Translations under genes and position numbers: made by a program
Notes under the pieces: generated by a model
Told to the model about the DNA's origin: nothing
Seen by the model: the letters and a program-made list of their open reading frames with translations, nothing else
The model's database searches: none
Shown here: positions 5,419-6,237 of the stretch, piece by piece
Numbering within the stretch: position 1 is the stretch's first letter
Layout: every line of letters begins with the position of its first letter
Origin: Acetobacteraceae bacterium
Lineage (GTDB): Bacteria > Pseudomonadota > Alphaproteobacteria > Acetobacterales > Acetobacteraceae
Direction of reading: 5' to 3'
Assembly: GCA_003164305.1 (NCBI GenBank)
Contig: PLSZ01000535.1
Span: 1-6,237 of the forward strand
Length of the DNA: 6,237 bases

Positions 5419-6237
5419 TCACACACTGGGCGCCATCGGCTCGAACGGGATCTCCCGGTCGCCAGGATGCATCGACATGTCGCCGGCGAAGATATCGCGG
5501 TCCTTGGTTTCCGGCAGGAAGATCAGGCCAATGACCACCGTCGCCGCGGCGATCGAGACCGGATACCACAGCCCGAAATACAGGCTGCCGGATTGCGCGT
5601 TCATCGCGAACACGGTCGCCGGCAGCAGGCCGCCGAACCAGCCGTTGCCGATGTGATAGGGCAGCGACATGGAGGTGTAGCGGATCCGGGTGGGGAATAG
5701 CTCCACCAGCGCGGCGGCGATCGGGCCGTAGACCATCGTCACCAGCACCACCAGGAACGTCAGGATCAGCACCAGGGTGAACGGCTGCGCGCGGAAGATG
5801 TCCCAGGGATGCGCCATCTTGACGACGGACGGGTTGGACGCGGCCGGGTAGCCGACGGCGGTGAGGGTGTCGCCCAGGGCCTTGGCGAAGGTGGGTGTGC
5901 CCGGATCGAGTGTCTTGTCGGCGATCTGGATGCTGGCCTTGGTGCCGGGTGGCGCATCCTGCTGCGAGTAGACCACCGAGGCCCGTGACAGTGCCCCCTT
6001 GGCAATATCGCAGCTGTTGGTGAACTTGCTCAGGCCAGTCGGATTGAACTGAAAGGAGCAATCGGCTGGGTCGGCGATCACCACGACCTTCACCGTCTCA
6101 TTCGCCTTCGACAGCGCAGGGTTGGCGGTGTCGGCCATGAACTGGAACACCGGGAAGTAGGTCAGCGCGGCGATGATGCAGCCGCCGAGGATGATCGGCT
6201 TGCGGCCAATCTTGTCGGACAGCCAGCCGAACAGGAT
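5419..6237 (-). CDS. MFS transporter, metabolite:H+ symporter type (C-terminal half, N terminus outside window)
   Basis: The frame is open from the window edge to TGA at 5419-5421 and gives 272 residues. The GTG at 6150 is an internal codon, since the frame continues upstream as ILFGWLSDKIGRKP, the MFS loop motif (residues 1-14). Because this half carries only about four membrane segments, the motif is probably the second copy (loop 8-9) of a protein of about 550 residues. Segments are seen at about 15-33, 152-178, 195-212 and 222-241. LFPTRIRYTSMSLPYHIGNGWFGG (180-203) and PETKDRDI (242-249) are typical of MHS-family sugar/organic-acid:H+ symporters. A large hydrophilic insert (about 34-150) with Cys60 and Cys76 lies between the first two segments and should face the periplasm. 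The substrate is not predictable. It sits upstream of the ThDP enzyme on the same strand and probably acts with it. Confidence 0.9.
   Translation of the reverse strand: MLFGWLSDKIGRKPIILGGCIIAALTYFPVFQFMADTANPALSKANETVKVVVIADPADCSFQFNPTGLSKFTNSCDIAKGALSRASVVYSQQDAPPGTKASIQIADKTLDPGTPTFAKALGDTLTAVGYPAASNPSVVKMAHPWDIFRAQPFTLVLILTFLVVLVTMVYGPIAAALVELFPTRIRYTSMSLPYHIGNGWFGGLLPATVFAMNAQSGSLYFGLWYPVSIAAATVVIGLIFLPETKDRDIFAGDMSMHPGDREIPFEPMAPSV

Noticed and set aside
5419..6150. GTG at 6150 as the start of a short 243-residue membrane protein
   Set aside because: The frame stays open to the window edge and encodes the MFS motif GWLSDKIGRKP upstream of it, so the gene continues beyond the window.

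Overview
The window is GC-rich (third codon positions mostly G or C). Its gene families suggest a free-living proteobacterium, probably an alphaproteobacterium of the Rhodospirillales/Acetobacteraceae type. That placement is inferred from codon style and gene content, since no rRNA or other marker is present. Most of the DNA is transport and small-molecule metabolism plus one toxin-antitoxin pair. I found no CRISPR array, tRNA, rRNA, transposase or phage gene.

Layout from left to right. (1) The 3' end of a plus-strand gene for a UrtA-like urea/short-chain-amide binding protein (1-470). (2) A convergent intergenic region with a strong nested inverted repeat (505-573). (3) A minus-strand gene for a fused TRAP transporter permease, small (DctQ) plus large (DctM) subunit in one chain (591-2477). 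A possible 39-codon leader ORF precedes it and its stop overlaps the permease start as ATGA (2474-2593). (4) A minus-strand VapBC module: AbrB-fold antitoxin (3088-3318) and PIN-domain toxin (2691-3098), overlapping by 11 bases, with a perfect 8-bp inverted repeat at the presumed promoter (3331-3358). (5) An intergenic stretch (3359-3534) with a long inverted repeat and about four degenerate 20-21 bp tandem units that run into the end of the next gene. (6) A minus-strand gene for a thiamine-diphosphate enzyme resembling benzoylformate decarboxylase (3535-5322). (7) A hairpin, then the C-terminal half of a minus-strand metabolite:H+ symporter-type MFS transporter (5419 to the window edge).

Working together: the MFS transporter lies just upstream of the ThDP enzyme on the same strand, so a uptake-then-cleavage pair acting on an organic or 2-oxo acid is plausible. 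The TRAP permease is also expected to import a carboxylate-type solute, but no DctP binding protein is next to it. The urea-type binding protein is not followed by its usual permease and ATPase genes. The VapBC pair separates the two metabolic groups and is probably independent of both.

I see no clearly new system. The points most worth a second look are a shared 12-base motif (CCGGNNATNACG) in three intergenic regions, the tandem units beside the ThDP gene, the possible coupled leader ORF, and the unassigned substrate of the ThDP enzyme.
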